A stretch of DNA of 64,000 bases from Ferrimonas pelagia (GTDB lineage Bacteria; Pseudomonadota; Gammaproteobacteria; Enterobacterales; Shewanellaceae), in assembly GCF_039543565.1 (NCBI RefSeq), contig NZ_BAABJZ010000093.1, forward strand, positions 13,872-77,871. The letters run 5' to 3'. A model generated the notes under the pieces. The model was given only the letters and a program-made list of their open reading frames with translations. It was not told the DNA's origin and did no database searches. Position numbers and translations under genes: made by a program. This document shows, in pieces, positions 24,375 through 33,629 of this stretch (positions are counted from its first letter, which is position 1; each line of letters begins with the position of its first letter).

Positions 24375-25640
24375 CTAGTCGTTGCTTGTCAATAACGCCT
24401 CTGCGACGGTCAGTTGGCGTTGAGTGGCGCCGCGGTTGATCTCGACCACGCGCTGACCCTTTTTTCCCATCGCTTGGGCTTGGCTACGCAGTGACAGCAG
24501 GTGCTCGAGTTGCTCGGCCAGGTCGTCGCTGTTGCTGACCACGCTCATGCCACCGGCTTGCACCAGTGCGGCGCCGATCTCGGCGAAATTGAAGTGATGT
24601 GGCCCCATCAGCACCGGCTTGGCCAGGGCGGCGGGCTCCAATGGATTGTGACCGCCGCGCTCGATCAGGCTACCGCCGACAAAACAAGCATCGCTCATCC
24701 CGTACAGCGCCATCAGCTCGCCCATGGTATCGCCGATCAGCACTTGGATCTCGTCGCCGACGGTGTCGGACTGGCTGCGTCGCGCCGTTTGGAAGCCCGC
24801 CTGTTTGCTTAATTGAATGGCGGCCTCAAATTGCTCCGGATGGCGTGGCACCAACAGCAGGAGCAGATCCGGATGCATCTGTTGCAGTTGGCGATGGGCC
24901 GCTAAGGCCTGCTCAAACTCGCCCGGGTGGGTCGAGCCGGCGCACCACACCGCGCGCTCACCGAGCCACTGCCGGCGTTGGCTGGCGATATCCGAGGTTT
25001 GCGCAAGATCGACATCAAACTTGAGGCTGCCACACACGGTCAGCTTGGCGGGGTCTAGCCCCAAGGAGACCAGTCGTTCGCCATCCACTTCGTTTTGCAT
25101 CGCCACGGCGCTCAGTTGGGTCAGCATCGGCTGGATCAGCTTGGGAAAGCGGGCATAACCTTGAGCCGAGCGGGAGGACAAACGCGCATTGGTCAGCATG
25201 ACCGGCGTCTCGTTTTGGTGGCAGGCGTGGATCAGGTTCGGCCAGAGTTCGGTTTCAACGAGGATCACCAGCTGAGGTCGCAGGGCTTTGACAAAGCGCT
25301 GGCAGATCACCGGCAGATCCAATGGCAGATAGCAGTGCTGTACGCTGTCTCCCAGGTGTTGCTTCACTTGGGCGGAGCCGCTGGGGGTGGTCGATGTGAC
25401 GGTAATGGACTGGTGTGGAAAGCGCGCTTGGAGTGCCCTGATCAAGGGCAAAGCGGCGAGGGTTTCCCCCATGGAGGCGCAATGGATCACGATCCCACCC
25501 TGCTGGGCAGGGAAGTGTCGTCCGAGCCGCTCACCCAGGCGTTGACGGTAGGCCGGATCCTTGCGGCTACGCCACAACAGGTAGAGCAGGATAACCGGCA
25601 GCAAAAGGGTGACTAACAGGCTGTAGATAAAGCGGTTCAT
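24375..25640 (-). CDS. waaA: 3-deoxy-D-manno-octulosonic acid transferase
   Basis: 421 residues, GT-B fold of family GT30, anchored to the inner membrane by one N-terminal helix (about residues 4-23). Transfers Kdo from CMP-Kdo to lipid IVA. Conserved elements: HCASMGETLAALPLI with the catalytic Glu, VETELWPNLI, LTNARLSSRS, AGSTHPGE, and the C-terminal IERGGHNPLEPAALAKPVL. Length compares with E. coli (425). It defines the right edge of the surface-glycan island and is convergent with kdkA. Confidence 0.96.
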   Translation of the reverse strand: MNRFIYSLLVTLLLPVILLYLLWRSRKDPAYRQRLGERLGRHFPAQQGGIVIHCASMGETLAALPLIRALQARFPHQSITVTSTTPSGSAQVKQHLGDSVQHCYLPLDLPVICQRFVKALRPQLVILVETELWPNLIHACHQNETPVMLTNARLSSRSAQGYARFPKLIQPMLTQLSAVAMQNEVDGERLVSLGLDPAKLTVCGSLKFDVDLAQTSDIASQRRQWLGERAVWCAGSTHPGEFEQALAAHRQLQQMHPDLLLLLVPRHPEQFEAAIQLSKQAGFQTARRSQSDTVGDEIQVLIGDTMGELMALYGMSDACFVGGSLIERGGHNPLEPAALAKPVLMGPHHFNFAEIGAALVQAGGMSVVSNSDDLAEQLEHLLSLRSQAQAMGKKGQRVVEINRGATQRQLTVAEALLTSND

Positions 25641-25778
25641 TAGGCTGGTTCCACGAGGTTTGGGCAGATAATAGGGAAGCGGGTGCAGGCTTTCAAATAA
25701 ATGCTGGGGAGTGCTACCCTAACCGCACATTCGTGCTAATTAACTTGTGCCCAGCATAGGGCTGTGGTGGTCATAACA

Positions 25779-26432
25779 ATGAAGACAAAAGATCGGATCA
25801 TCGAAGCCAGTTGCGCTTTATTTAATTCACAGGGAGAGCGGGCGGTCACCACTAATCATATCGCCGCATATTTGGGGATAAGTCCAGGCAACCTGTACTA
25901 CCACTTCCGCAATAAAGAGCAGATCATCCGTGCCATCTTCAGCTGGTACGAAGCCTATTTGGAAGAGGGCTTTGCGCCGGTTGATACCGACGATGCGCGC
26001 AGTTTGATGGAGCGCTACCTGGAAAAGCTGTTTAAAGGGATGTGGCAGTTTCGCTTTCTGTACGCCAGCCTAGCGGACATTCTGGCGCGGGATAAGGAGC
26101 TGCATAAACGTTATCTGGAGGCGCATGAGCGCAACCTGCAGCAGGCGTTAGAGACCACGCGGCACCTTAAGCGGCTGGGGATCCTCACTGTGGAAGATCA
26201 ATACGAAAAGGCCTTTACCGAAGGCATGAAGATGATCGTAACCCACTGGATCAGTAATCTGTACATCAAGAACCTGGATGGCGAGATCACCGAGTCAATG
26301 GTGTACCAGGGCGTGTTGATGTTGTTGGAGCTGTTCAGCGGTTACATAGCGGAGCCGGCAAAGCCGATGTTCGAGGAGATCATGGCACACTATCGTGCCC
26401 TCGCACAGGGACAAGACAGTGTCAAATCATGA
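25779..26432 (+). CDS. TetR/AcrR family transcriptional regulator
   Basis: 217 residues: an N-terminal TetR helix-turn-helix (about 5-50, with VTTNHIAAYLGISPGNLYYHF) and a ligand-binding helical C-terminal domain with two strongly aromatic segments (GMWQFRFLYASLADIL). The ATG at 25779 (MKTKDRIIEAS) is preferred over one five codons upstream because it matches the normal TetR N-terminus. It is divergent from waaA. Target and ligand unknown; its own promoter and waaA's lie in the shared 138-base spacer. Confidence 0.85.
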   Translation: MKTKDRIIEASCALFNSQGERAVTTNHIAAYLGISPGNLYYHFRNKEQIIRAIFSWYEAYLEEGFAPVDTDDARSLMERYLEKLFKGMWQFRFLYASLADILARDKELHKRYLEAHERNLQQALETTRHLKRLGILTVEDQYEKAFTEGMKMIVTHWISNLYIKNLDGEITESMVYQGVLMLLELFSGYIAEPAKPMFEEIMAHYRALAQGQDSVKS

Positions 26433-26552
26433 GTAGGCCCTGATTTATAGAGGGAATGGTGGGTTTCTGATGGATGAGCTGCAACTTCGTCGCCGGTCGG
26501 CTAGTATGACCGCCATTGTGACTTAATTGCCCTCGGTTTCTCAGGAGAACCC

Positions 26553-27749
26553 ATGTCCACTTCTGCGTTTTATCAACAGATCCGCGACCAGATCGAACAG
26601 GTTAAAGCGGACGGCCTGTACAAGAGCGAGCGGGTGATCACCACCGCCCAGCAACCGGCCATCGCCGTTGCCAGCGGCGATCAGGTCATCAACTTCTGCG
26701 CCAACAACTACTTGGGCCTGGCCAATCATCCGGAGCTGATCGGCGCTGCGAAGGCAGGACTGGACGATCACGGCTTCGGCATGGCCTCGGTGCGCTTTAT
26801 TTGTGGCACTCAGGACATCCACAAAGTGTTGGAGCAGAAGCTGTCTGACTTCCTGGGGATGGAAGACACCATTCTTTACTCCTCCTGCTTCGACGCCAAC
26901 GCTGGCCTGTTCGAGACCCTGCTCAGCGCCGAAGACGCCATCATCTCCGATGCGCTCAACCACGCCTCCATCATCGACGGTGTGCGCCTGTGTAAAGCCA
27001 AACGCTTCCGCTACGCCAACAACGACATGGTGGAGCTGGAAAACTGCCTGAAGGCAGCGCAAGAGGCCGGTGCCCGCAATATCCTGATCGCCACCGACGG
27101 CGTGTTCTCCATGGATGGCGTGATCGCCAATCTGGAAGCCGTGTGCGACTTGGCCGATAAGTATGGCGCTCTGGTGATGGTGGATGACTCCCACGCGGTG
27201 GGCTTCGTTGGCGAAGACGGTCGCGGTACCCACGAGCACTGCAAGGTGATGGATCGCGTCGATATCATCACCGGTACCCTGGGCAAAGCCCTGGGCGGTG
27301 CTTCCGGTGGCTTCACTTCCGGTAAGAAAGAGGTGATCGACTGGTTGCGTCAGCGCTCCCGTCCTTACCTGTTCTCCAACTCGCTGGCGCCCGCCATTGT
27401 GTCCGCCTCCATCCGGGTGATCGACATGATGGCCGATGGCGCGGACTTGCGTGCCAAGCTGTGGGACAACGCCGAGCGTTTCCGCCGTGAAATGAGCGCC
27501 GCAGGCTTTACCCTAGCCGGTGCCGATCACGCCATCATCCCGGTGATGATCGGCGATGCTGCGTTGGCCGCCGAGTTTGCCGATCGCCTGCTGGCCGAAG
27601 GCATTTACGTGGTGGGCTTCTCCTTCCCTGTGGTACCCAAGGGCCAGGCGCGCATTCGTACCCAGATGTCCGCAGCGCACACACCCGAGCAGATGGATAA
27701 GGCGATCGAAGCCTTTATCCGTATCGGCAAAGACATGAAGATCATCTAA
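26553..27749 (+). CDS. kbl: 2-amino-3-ketobutyrate coenzyme A ligase (glycine C-acetyltransferase)
   Basis: 398 residues, pyridoxal-phosphate enzyme cleaving 2-amino-3-ketobutyrate with CoA to glycine and acetyl-CoA. The PLP lysine lies in TGTLGKALGGASGG (about residue 245), preceded by MVDDSHAVGFVG. Length equals E. coli Kbl (398). CAGGAG is placed correctly before the ATG. It is followed nine bases later by tdh, giving the threonine degradation operon. Codon use is strongly biased towards C-ending codons compared with neighbours, suggesting high expression. Confidence 0.97.
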   Translation: MSTSAFYQQIRDQIEQVKADGLYKSERVITTAQQPAIAVASGDQVINFCANNYLGLANHPELIGAAKAGLDDHGFGMASVRFICGTQDIHKVLEQKLSDFLGMEDTILYSSCFDANAGLFETLLSAEDAIISDALNHASIIDGVRLCKAKRFRYANNDMVELENCLKAAQEAGARNILIATDGVFSMDGVIANLEAVCDLADKYGALVMVDDSHAVGFVGEDGRGTHEHCKVMDRVDIITGTLGKALGGASGGFTSGKKEVIDWLRQRSRPYLFSNSLAPAIVSASIRVIDMMADGADLRAKLWDNAERFRREMSAAGFTLAGADHAIIPVMIGDAALAAEFADRLLAEGIYVVGFSFPVVPKGQARIRTQMSAAHTPEQMDKAIEAFIRIGKDMKII

Positions 27750-27758
27750 GGAGCGGTC

Positions 27759-28784
27759 ATGAAAGCACTCTCTAAGCTGCATCCGGAGAAAGGGATCTGG
27801 ATGGTGGATGTGCCGAAGCCTGAGATCGGCCACAACGACATCCTGATCAAGATCCGTAAGACCGCGATCTGCGGCACCGACATGCACATCTACAACTGGG
27901 ACGAGTGGTCGCAAAAGACCATTCCGGTGCCCATGGTCGTGGGCCACGAATACGTCGGTGAAGTGGTGGCGATCGGTCAGGAAGTCAAAGGCTTTGCCAT
28001 TGGCGATCGCGTCTCCGGTGAAGGTCACCTGGTGTGCGGCCACTGCCGTAACTGCCGCGGCGGCCGTACCCATCTGTGCCGCAACACCGTCGGCATTGGC
28101 GTCAACCGTCCCGGTTCGTTTGCCGAATATCTGGTGTTGCCGGCGTTCAACGCCTTTAAGATCCCCGATGACATCAGCGATGAGCTGGCCTCGGTGTTCG
28201 ATCCGCTGGGCAACGCGGTGCACACTGCCCTCAGCTTCGACTTGGTCGGTGAAGATGTGTTGATCACCGGTGCCGGTCCGATTGGGATCATGGCCGCCGC
28301 CGTGGCCAAACACGTGGGCGCCCGCCATGTGGTGATCACCGACGTCAATGAATACCGGCTGGAGCTGGCGGCCAAGATGGGTGCGACCCGCACCGTCAAC
28401 GTCGCCAACGAAAAGCTGACCGACGTGATGGCGGAGCTGGGCATGACCGAAGGCTTCGATGTCGGCCTGGAGATGTCGGGCGTACCGTCGGCCTTCAGCG
28501 ACATGCTCACTGCGATGAACCACGGCGGTAAGATCGCCCTGCTGGGCATTCCGCCGGGGGACATGGGCATCGACTGGGATCAGGTCATTTTTAAAGGCTT
28601 GGTGATCAAAGGCATTTACGGCCGTGAGATGTTCGAGACCTGGTACAAGATGGCGTCCCTGCTGCAGTCCGGCTTGGATATCAGCCCGATCATCACCCAC
28701 CAGTTCCCCATCGACGAGTTCCAACAGGGCTTCGAAGTGATGGGATCCGGCCAATCCGGCAAGGTGATCCTTAACTGGGATTGA
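27759..28784 (+). CDS. tdh: L-threonine 3-dehydrogenase
   Basis: 341 residues, zinc-dependent medium-chain dehydrogenase converting threonine to 2-amino-3-ketobutyrate, the substrate of Kbl. The catalytic zinc site is around AICGTDMHIYNWDEW, then GHEYVGEVV; the structural zinc site is the CGHCRNCRGGRTHLC cluster (about 93-107); the NAD site is ITGAGPIGIMAAAVA. Length equals E. coli Tdh. Operon with kbl. Confidence 0.97.
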   Translation: MKALSKLHPEKGIWMVDVPKPEIGHNDILIKIRKTAICGTDMHIYNWDEWSQKTIPVPMVVGHEYVGEVVAIGQEVKGFAIGDRVSGEGHLVCGHCRNCRGGRTHLCRNTVGIGVNRPGSFAEYLVLPAFNAFKIPDDISDELASVFDPLGNAVHTALSFDLVGEDVLITGAGPIGIMAAAVAKHVGARHVVITDVNEYRLELAAKMGATRTVNVANEKLTDVMAELGMTEGFDVGLEMSGVPSAFSDMLTAMNHGGKIALLGIPPGDMGIDWDQVIFKGLVIKGIYGREMFETWYKMASLLQSGLDISPIITHQFPIDEFQQGFEVMGSGQSGKVILNWD

Positions 28785-28803
28785 TTGACTGGTTGCTGAT
28801 TAC

Positions 28804-28840
28804 CGCCCTCCTCGGTTTTGCCGATGGAGGGCGTTGTTGT
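28804..28840 (+). terminator. kbl-tdh terminator
   Basis: CGCCCTCC / GGAGGGCG with an inner TCGG / CCGA extension and a following TTGTTGT tract, about 20 bases after the tdh stop. The tail is only partly T. Confidence 0.65.
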
Positions 28841-28893
28841 ATCTGGGGCTGTTGTCTTTTGTCGACGGCTGGCACTGTATTGAGACAGAAACA

Positions 28894-28922
28894 AAAAACG
28901 GCCTCATGATAAGGCCGTTTCG
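28894..28922 (-). terminator. Terminator of the GH31 gene
   Basis: AAACGGCCT / AGGCCGTTT with a 7-base loop; read on the minus strand it is followed by a run of six T, 26 bases past the GH31 stop codon. Confidence 0.82.
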
Positions 28923-28948
28923 CGTTTGGGTGGTTTACCGGGCGGGGC

Positions 28949-31495
28949 TTAGAGCTTAATGGTCTGCACCTTGCCGGTGTATGTCACGCTGCGATGGACT
29001 TTGCTGGCCTCTTCGATGCCAATGCCGGTGGTTTTATCCACCAGCACCAGGTTGAAGGTGCGCTGCTTGATCAGGCCGTCGAACGTGCCTTGACGCTCAC
29101 CCAGGGTGAGGGTGCGCTTGCTGTCGTCCCACTGCAGATCGACGGTGGCAAAGGCGCCCTGTTGGTAGCCTAGGCCTTCGCCTTCATCCTCGTACAGCTG
29201 GAAGCTGCCATCGGCGCCTAGGTAGATCCGCAGCTCCCAGGCCGCATCCGGTTGATCGCCGGTGTGCTGCAGCTTGGGTCCCATCGGCAGGATGCTGCCG
29301 GCGCGGACAAACAGTGGCAGTTTGGCGATCGGCGCGTCGGCGCTGAGGGTCTGGCCGCCGTCATGGCGCTCACCGGTCCAGAAGTCCTGCCACTGGCTGC
29401 CTTCGGGCAGGTAGACGTCACGGGTCTTGGCCGCGTCTTTGACCGGCTCGGAGCCCGGCAGATAGTACATCGGCTCGATCACCGGGTTGACCATCAGAGC
29501 GGGGCCGTACAGGTACTGATCCTTCACGTCGTGGGTCTGACTGTCCTCGCGGAAATCAAACGCCAGCAGACGGCTGAAGGTGGCGTCCTGATGGTACACC
29601 TGGCCCGCCAGCGAGTAGGTGTACGGCAGCAAACGGTAGCGCAGATCCAGCATGTCCGTCAGGGCATCGTAGAATGGCGTGCCCGGCTCGCCGAAGCGCC
29701 AAACCTCACGCGGGGTGTCCGCGCCGTGGCTGCGCATGACCGGCAGGAATGCGGCCCATTGGAACATCCGGGTGTAGAGCTCGCGGTAGCCAAGATCGTC
29801 CACGCCTTCCGGGAACTTGGCATTCTCGTTGAACCAGGCGGTATCGGGTTTTACAAAATAGGCGCCGACATCCATGGTCCAGTAGGGCGAGCCGGTGACC
29901 GTAAAGTTCAGCCCCGAGGGGATCTGATCGGCGTACAGCTGCCAGTCGGCCGAGGTGTCGCCATTCCAGGTAATGGTGCCGTAGCGTTGCTGGCCCGGGT
30001 AGCCGGAGCGGGTCAGGTTGAGCATGCGGGTGCCTTTATCGCTGGCGAGGTGGTTGTCGTACATCCCTTGCGAGTGATGCAGCGAGTAGGTGTTGGCCCG
30101 CAGTTGACCCATGCCGCGATCCAGCGCCCGCAGGTTGCCTTTAAAGCGCTGCTCCGGCCCCTTGTCCTCATAGCGCCATTTCCAGTCCCAGTTGTTGGGC
30201 TCGGTGGAGTCACACCACCAGGCGTCGATCCCGTGTTTGCCAAGGCCATTGCTCAGGTATTGCCAGTAGAGATCCTGGGCTTCCGGGTTGTAGGCGTCGT
30301 AGGCGCCGCCGGTGAGTACCATGCCGCGCTGTTTAAAATCATCGGCTTGAGGGGAGCGGTTGGAGTTGGGCCAGATGGAGATCATAAGCCGGGCGTCCAT
30401 GTCGTGGATATCCGCGACCATCTTGCTCGGATCCGGGAAGCGCTCCTGGTCAAAGCTAAAGGCACCCCATTGGCCATCTATCCAGTAGCGCCAGTCCTGG
30501 ACGATCAGATCCAGCGGGATCTGACGTTCCCGGTATTCTTGGACGATGCCGACGAGCTCATCTTGGGTTTTGTAGCGCTGTTTCGATTGCACATAGCCAA
30601 AGCCGTAGCGCGGCAGCATCACCGCCTTACCGGTCAGGGTGCGGAGATCTTGAATGATGTCGTCAAACTCCGGGCCCTGAATAAAGTAGTAATCCAACTG
30701 GTTGGCCGCTTCGATCTGGACGAAGCTGCCCTCGGCGTCATCATGGAAGCGCATGCCCGAGCCGGCGTCAAACAGCAGGCCATAACCCTGGGTGGAGAGC
30801 AGCACCGGCATCATTACCTTGAGGTTGTGTTGATACAGGTACTGCATGGTGCCGCGCAGGTTCAGCACCCCCTCTTCGTGGGAGCCCAGGCCATACAGGG
30901 CCTCGCCCTCTTGCCACTGGAACTGCTGGCGCACCTGTAAAGCTTGGCCGACGGTCTGACTGCCTTTGATCTCGCTGATCTCCCGATCGCCATCAATGGT
31001 GCGTTCGACCCGGGACTTGCCGGTGATCGACTCGGTCAGTGGGATCGAGCGGATCCGGCGCGGATCCTGTTGGTTCTCCTGTAGTATTGGGCTGCCTTGG
31101 CCATCGAGGTAGGTTAAGGCGCCGGTGCGGCGATCGATCTGCACGGTCAGATCCGCCAGGCTCAGTGAAACCTGCGTTTTGGCTTGCTTGAGCGCTACTG
31201 GCAGTGCTGGCTCCTCCCGTGGCAGCATTACACCGGTGCCGTTATCCAGCCCTTCGCGCTCGGCGGCAAAGCGTACCCGCACCACACCCTCTTTGACGAA
31301 ATGGACCCGCAGGAAGCCTTGCTCGGCTTGCAGGGTAACGCCATTGGCTTCCTTGAATACTTGGCTGATCGCACCGATCTGCTGCACCGGCGGCTCGGAG
31401 TAGGGGGTGAGGGCGGGCTCAGCCAGCGCGGTGGCGCTGCTTAGGGTGACGGCGACGGCCAGCGCCAATCGCAATGGACTCAATTGCTTTATCAA
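28949..31495 (-). CDS. Secreted glycoside hydrolase family 31 alpha-glycosidase
   Basis: 848 residues with a signal peptide (cleavage about residue 25, TALA). The order is an N-terminal beta-sandwich, a TIM barrel (about 290-640) and C-terminal beta domains of the DUF5110 type. The nucleophile is in DAWWCDSTEP (about D429) and the acid/base in ITWNGDTSADW (about D513), both intact. GH31 includes alpha-glucosidases, alpha-xylosidases and relatives; the WCDSTEP form is common in enzymes annotated as alpha-xylosidase/alpha-glucosidase, but specificity is not certain. No polysaccharide-use locus surrounds it. Confidence 0.88.
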   Translation of the reverse strand: MIKQLSPLRLALAVAVTLSSATALAEPALTPYSEPPVQQIGAISQVFKEANGVTLQAEQGFLRVHFVKEGVVRVRFAAEREGLDNGTGVMLPREEPALPVALKQAKTQVSLSLADLTVQIDRRTGALTYLDGQGSPILQENQQDPRRIRSIPLTESITGKSRVERTIDGDREISEIKGSQTVGQALQVRQQFQWQEGEALYGLGSHEEGVLNLRGTMQYLYQHNLKVMMPVLLSTQGYGLLFDAGSGMRFHDDAEGSFVQIEAANQLDYYFIQGPEFDDIIQDLRTLTGKAVMLPRYGFGYVQSKQRYKTQDELVGIVQEYRERQIPLDLIVQDWRYWIDGQWGAFSFDQERFPDPSKMVADIHDMDARLMISIWPNSNRSPQADDFKQRGMVLTGGAYDAYNPEAQDLYWQYLSNGLGKHGIDAWWCDSTEPNNWDWKWRYEDKGPEQRFKGNLRALDRGMGQLRANTYSLHHSQGMYDNHLASDKGTRMLNLTRSGYPGQQRYGTITWNGDTSADWQLYADQIPSGLNFTVTGSPYWTMDVGAYFVKPDTAWFNENAKFPEGVDDLGYRELYTRMFQWAAFLPVMRSHGADTPREVWRFGEPGTPFYDALTDMLDLRYRLLPYTYSLAGQVYHQDATFSRLLAFDFREDSQTHDVKDQYLYGPALMVNPVIEPMYYLPGSEPVKDAAKTRDVYLPEGSQWQDFWTGERHDGGQTLSADAPIAKLPLFVRAGSILPMGPKLQHTGDQPDAAWELRIYLGADGSFQLYEDEGEGLGYQQGAFATVDLQWDDSKRTLTLGERQGTFDGLIKQRTFNLVLVDKTTGIGIEEASKVHRSVTYTGKVQTIKL

Positions 31496-32704
31496 CTTCG
31501 GTAACCTCTTGCTGTTGTTATCCGGCCAACTTAGCGTCTTTTGTTAGCGGTAACTGTGCGGATGCTTGTGAATGGCGATCATGGGGGCGGTGCGAGCAGA
31601 GAGTGTGAAGCTGGAAGCGGTGATCTCTGCGGCGAGTCAGAGTCGCGGTTGCGGGTGATTTAGCGGAAGGTATGGTCATCGGGGCAAGAGAACGGTGTCT
31701 GTTCCCTTCAACGTGCTAGCATTGGATCCGGACCGGGTAAGCGACTTGGCGCAGCACATCGAGTGTCGCAAGGGGTAGGAGAGTGTGACGCCGTTGATGT
31801 CACAGTCGAGATTATAGGGCGTTAAATGAACGGCTCGGTTGGGGGGGCTCAGGGTGCTGTCATTGACTTGGAGGGATCCAAGCGCTGCCGCAATCGATCT
31901 GTCGCTATTGTGTCTGAGCGATGGGCTTGGGGAGTCTTTTGGATGGATACAAGACACTGGCTGTAATGTTTGCGTTTACTCCCTGAAGATCGCCGAAATC
32001 TGTACTTCGGTTGTATGACTCATATTTGCTTAATCATGCCAAACACAGCCTGAACCTTGCGTTCCATGAGGGTCCCGAATGAAGGGGCGTCTATCTATCT
32101 GTTGCGCGTGGCATCCGTCGTGTTGTTCGCCGCTTTGTCACGCATTTCTCTTTTATGCTAAATCGAACAAGAGCAAGTGTTTGTGCTAAATCTTGACCTT
32201 TGGATGTGATTTTATGCCGCAAGGGATACGTTTATTAACCGGTGTTGTGGATGTTCGTGTCATATCTGGCTTATTGATTATTTGAATTTTGATTATTTAA
32301 AAGGTTAAGTTGAGGGCGTTTTATTAGGGGGCGCACTTGTGGCTGTGAAAGTGCAAATTGCGATCTTTGATATTTTGCCTGGCGGACATTAAATGGCATG
32401 GGCACATTTTTCTCCTTACTGGCCTTTGGCGGGATTTATTGCTGTGAATTAATGCTTTAAAGGCTTTTTATTTTTCTTGTTTATGCATTTTTTATTTTTA
32501 TTTAATTAATGCTTCAGCGATGCATTGTGTGAGCAAGGTCATCCCATATAGCGCTAGCTTTACCTAGCATTGAGTTGAGGTTGTCGAAGTCTTAATGAAT
32601 TGAGTTTATGTGGATGGAGTTTGCTTTGGATGGGCGAGCGGCATAAACAACATTCACTGAAACACTTAATGAAAAGCTAATTGATATAAATGTTAGGGGT
32701 GAAT
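31496..32704. other. 1.2-kb AT-rich region with no recognised gene
   Basis: From about 31960 the base composition falls well below that of the rest of the window (long A/T stretches around 32270-32300 and 32455-32510), while 31500-31960 is near normal. Open frames here are short, lack ribosome-binding sites and show no protein features. It probably contains the promoter region for the DUF2057-type gene at its right end. The composition may mark foreign DNA, a deleted gene, or a regulatory or nucleoid-protein-bound segment. Confidence 0.5.
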
Positions 32705-33115
32705 ATGAAAAATATAGGATGGGTGTTGGGATTACTATTGGTCTCCCAAGGCGCGATGGCGGCGCATATACAGATGCCTCGAGGGCTTGAAATGAAGTCG
32801 ATTTCGGGTGAGACCATGTCCAATCGGGCCGGCGAGGCACAGTTGGAAAATGAGCAGGTCGTTCTGCTGCGCTACCGGACGCAATTGATGGAAAACGATG
32901 GCGACAGCTTTTTTTCTTCGCCGGGTTGGATCGTGCCGATCTCTGTGACAGAAGGCAAAAACTACGAGTTGATACTGAATGAGCCCAACCATGCCAACGA
33001 ATGGTATGGCTTTGTTCGCGATCCTAAATGCTATTTACTGGCTGAGGATGGCGAACGGATCGATCTCGAGTTGCGAACCACCGAGCAATGGATGGCCCGA
33101 TTACTCCTCAAGTGA
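32705..33115 (+). CDS. DUF2057 (YccT-like) family periplasmic protein
   Basis: 136 residues with a signal peptide (cleavage about residue 20, AMAAH). The domain opens with HIQMPRGLEMKSISG, then LENEQVVLLRYRTQL and VTEGKNYELILNEP, the pattern of the DUF2057 family, whose members in enteric bacteria include YccT. Start ATG at 32705 follows AGGGGTG. Nucleotide composition upstream is AT-rich. It stands alone; a hairpin with arms CTTGTGCAG / CTGCACAAG lies just after it. Molecular role unknown. Confidence 0.72.
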   Translation: MKNIGWVLGLLLVSQGAMAAHIQMPRGLEMKSISGETMSNRAGEAQLENEQVVLLRYRTQLMENDGDSFFSSPGWIVPISVTEGKNYELILNEPNHANEWYGFVRDPKCYLLAEDGERIDLELRTTEQWMARLLLK

Positions 33116-33299
33116 GCCGAATTCTCTTGTGCAGTGATGTTTAGCTCGCTGCACAAGATTGGACCTTGTCTTCTGTAACAATGTTTCCTGAAATTGAATA
33201 GCTCGCTGCACCTCTCCGCATACACCCTTCGCGACGCCCTTTTTGTCTCTCCTTCAGCCAGCGAGTACACTGATCGCATCGTTCAATAGGAATGTTTGC

Positions 33300-33629
33300 A
33301 TGACCCAATATCAGTGTTTGCCTTTGGCCCAATTTAGTGAACTTCAGCAGCGCAATGATCTGCAGATCGTCGACATTCGTGACGCCAATGCGTATGCCGC
33401 CGGGCATATTCCTGGTGCCGTGCATCTGCACAACGGCAACCTGGCTGAGTTCATTCTGAACGCGGAGTTTGACGACCCACTGGTGGTGTGTTGTTACCAT
33501 GGGATCTCCTCTCAGGGCGCGGCGGGCTATCTGGTCGAACAGGGTTTCGAGCAGGTCTATAGCCTGGATGGCGGCTATGAAGGCTGGGCCAAGGCTCAGG
33601 GCGTGTCCTTTGAGGGGAAACCCGCATGA
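33300..33629 (+). CDS. glpE: Thiosulfate sulfurtransferase GlpE
   Basis: 109 residues, a single rhodanese domain. The active-site loop is CCYHGISSQGAA with the catalytic cysteine near residue 65; DIRDANAYAAGHIPGA and LDGGYEGW are the flanking rhodanese signatures. Transfers sulfur from thiosulfate to an acceptor such as cyanide or thioredoxin in vitro. The ATG at 33300 follows TAGGAA; the longer frame is not supported. It overlaps glpG by 4 bases. As in E. coli the pair lies together, but here without glpR or glpD nearby. Confidence 0.93.
   Translation: MTQYQCLPLAQFSELQQRNDLQIVDIRDANAYAAGHIPGAVHLHNGNLAEFILNAEFDDPLVVCCYHGISSQGAAGYLVEQGFEQVYSLDGGYEGWAKAQGVSFEGKPA

Noticed and set aside
27513..28754. 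413-residue open frame antisense to kbl-tdh
   Set aside because: A shadow of the strongly biased codon use in tdh; His/Asp-rich, no ribosome-binding site or recognisable domain.
29252..30940. 562-residue open frame antisense to the GH31 gene
   Set aside because: Shadow of a high-GC coding region; no protein features and no start context.
33126..33211. Inverted repeat CTTGTGCAG / CTGCACAAG and a 13-bp direct repeat TAGCTCGCTGCAC
   Set aside because: No T-run for a terminator and too short for a mobile element; recorded only as local structure.
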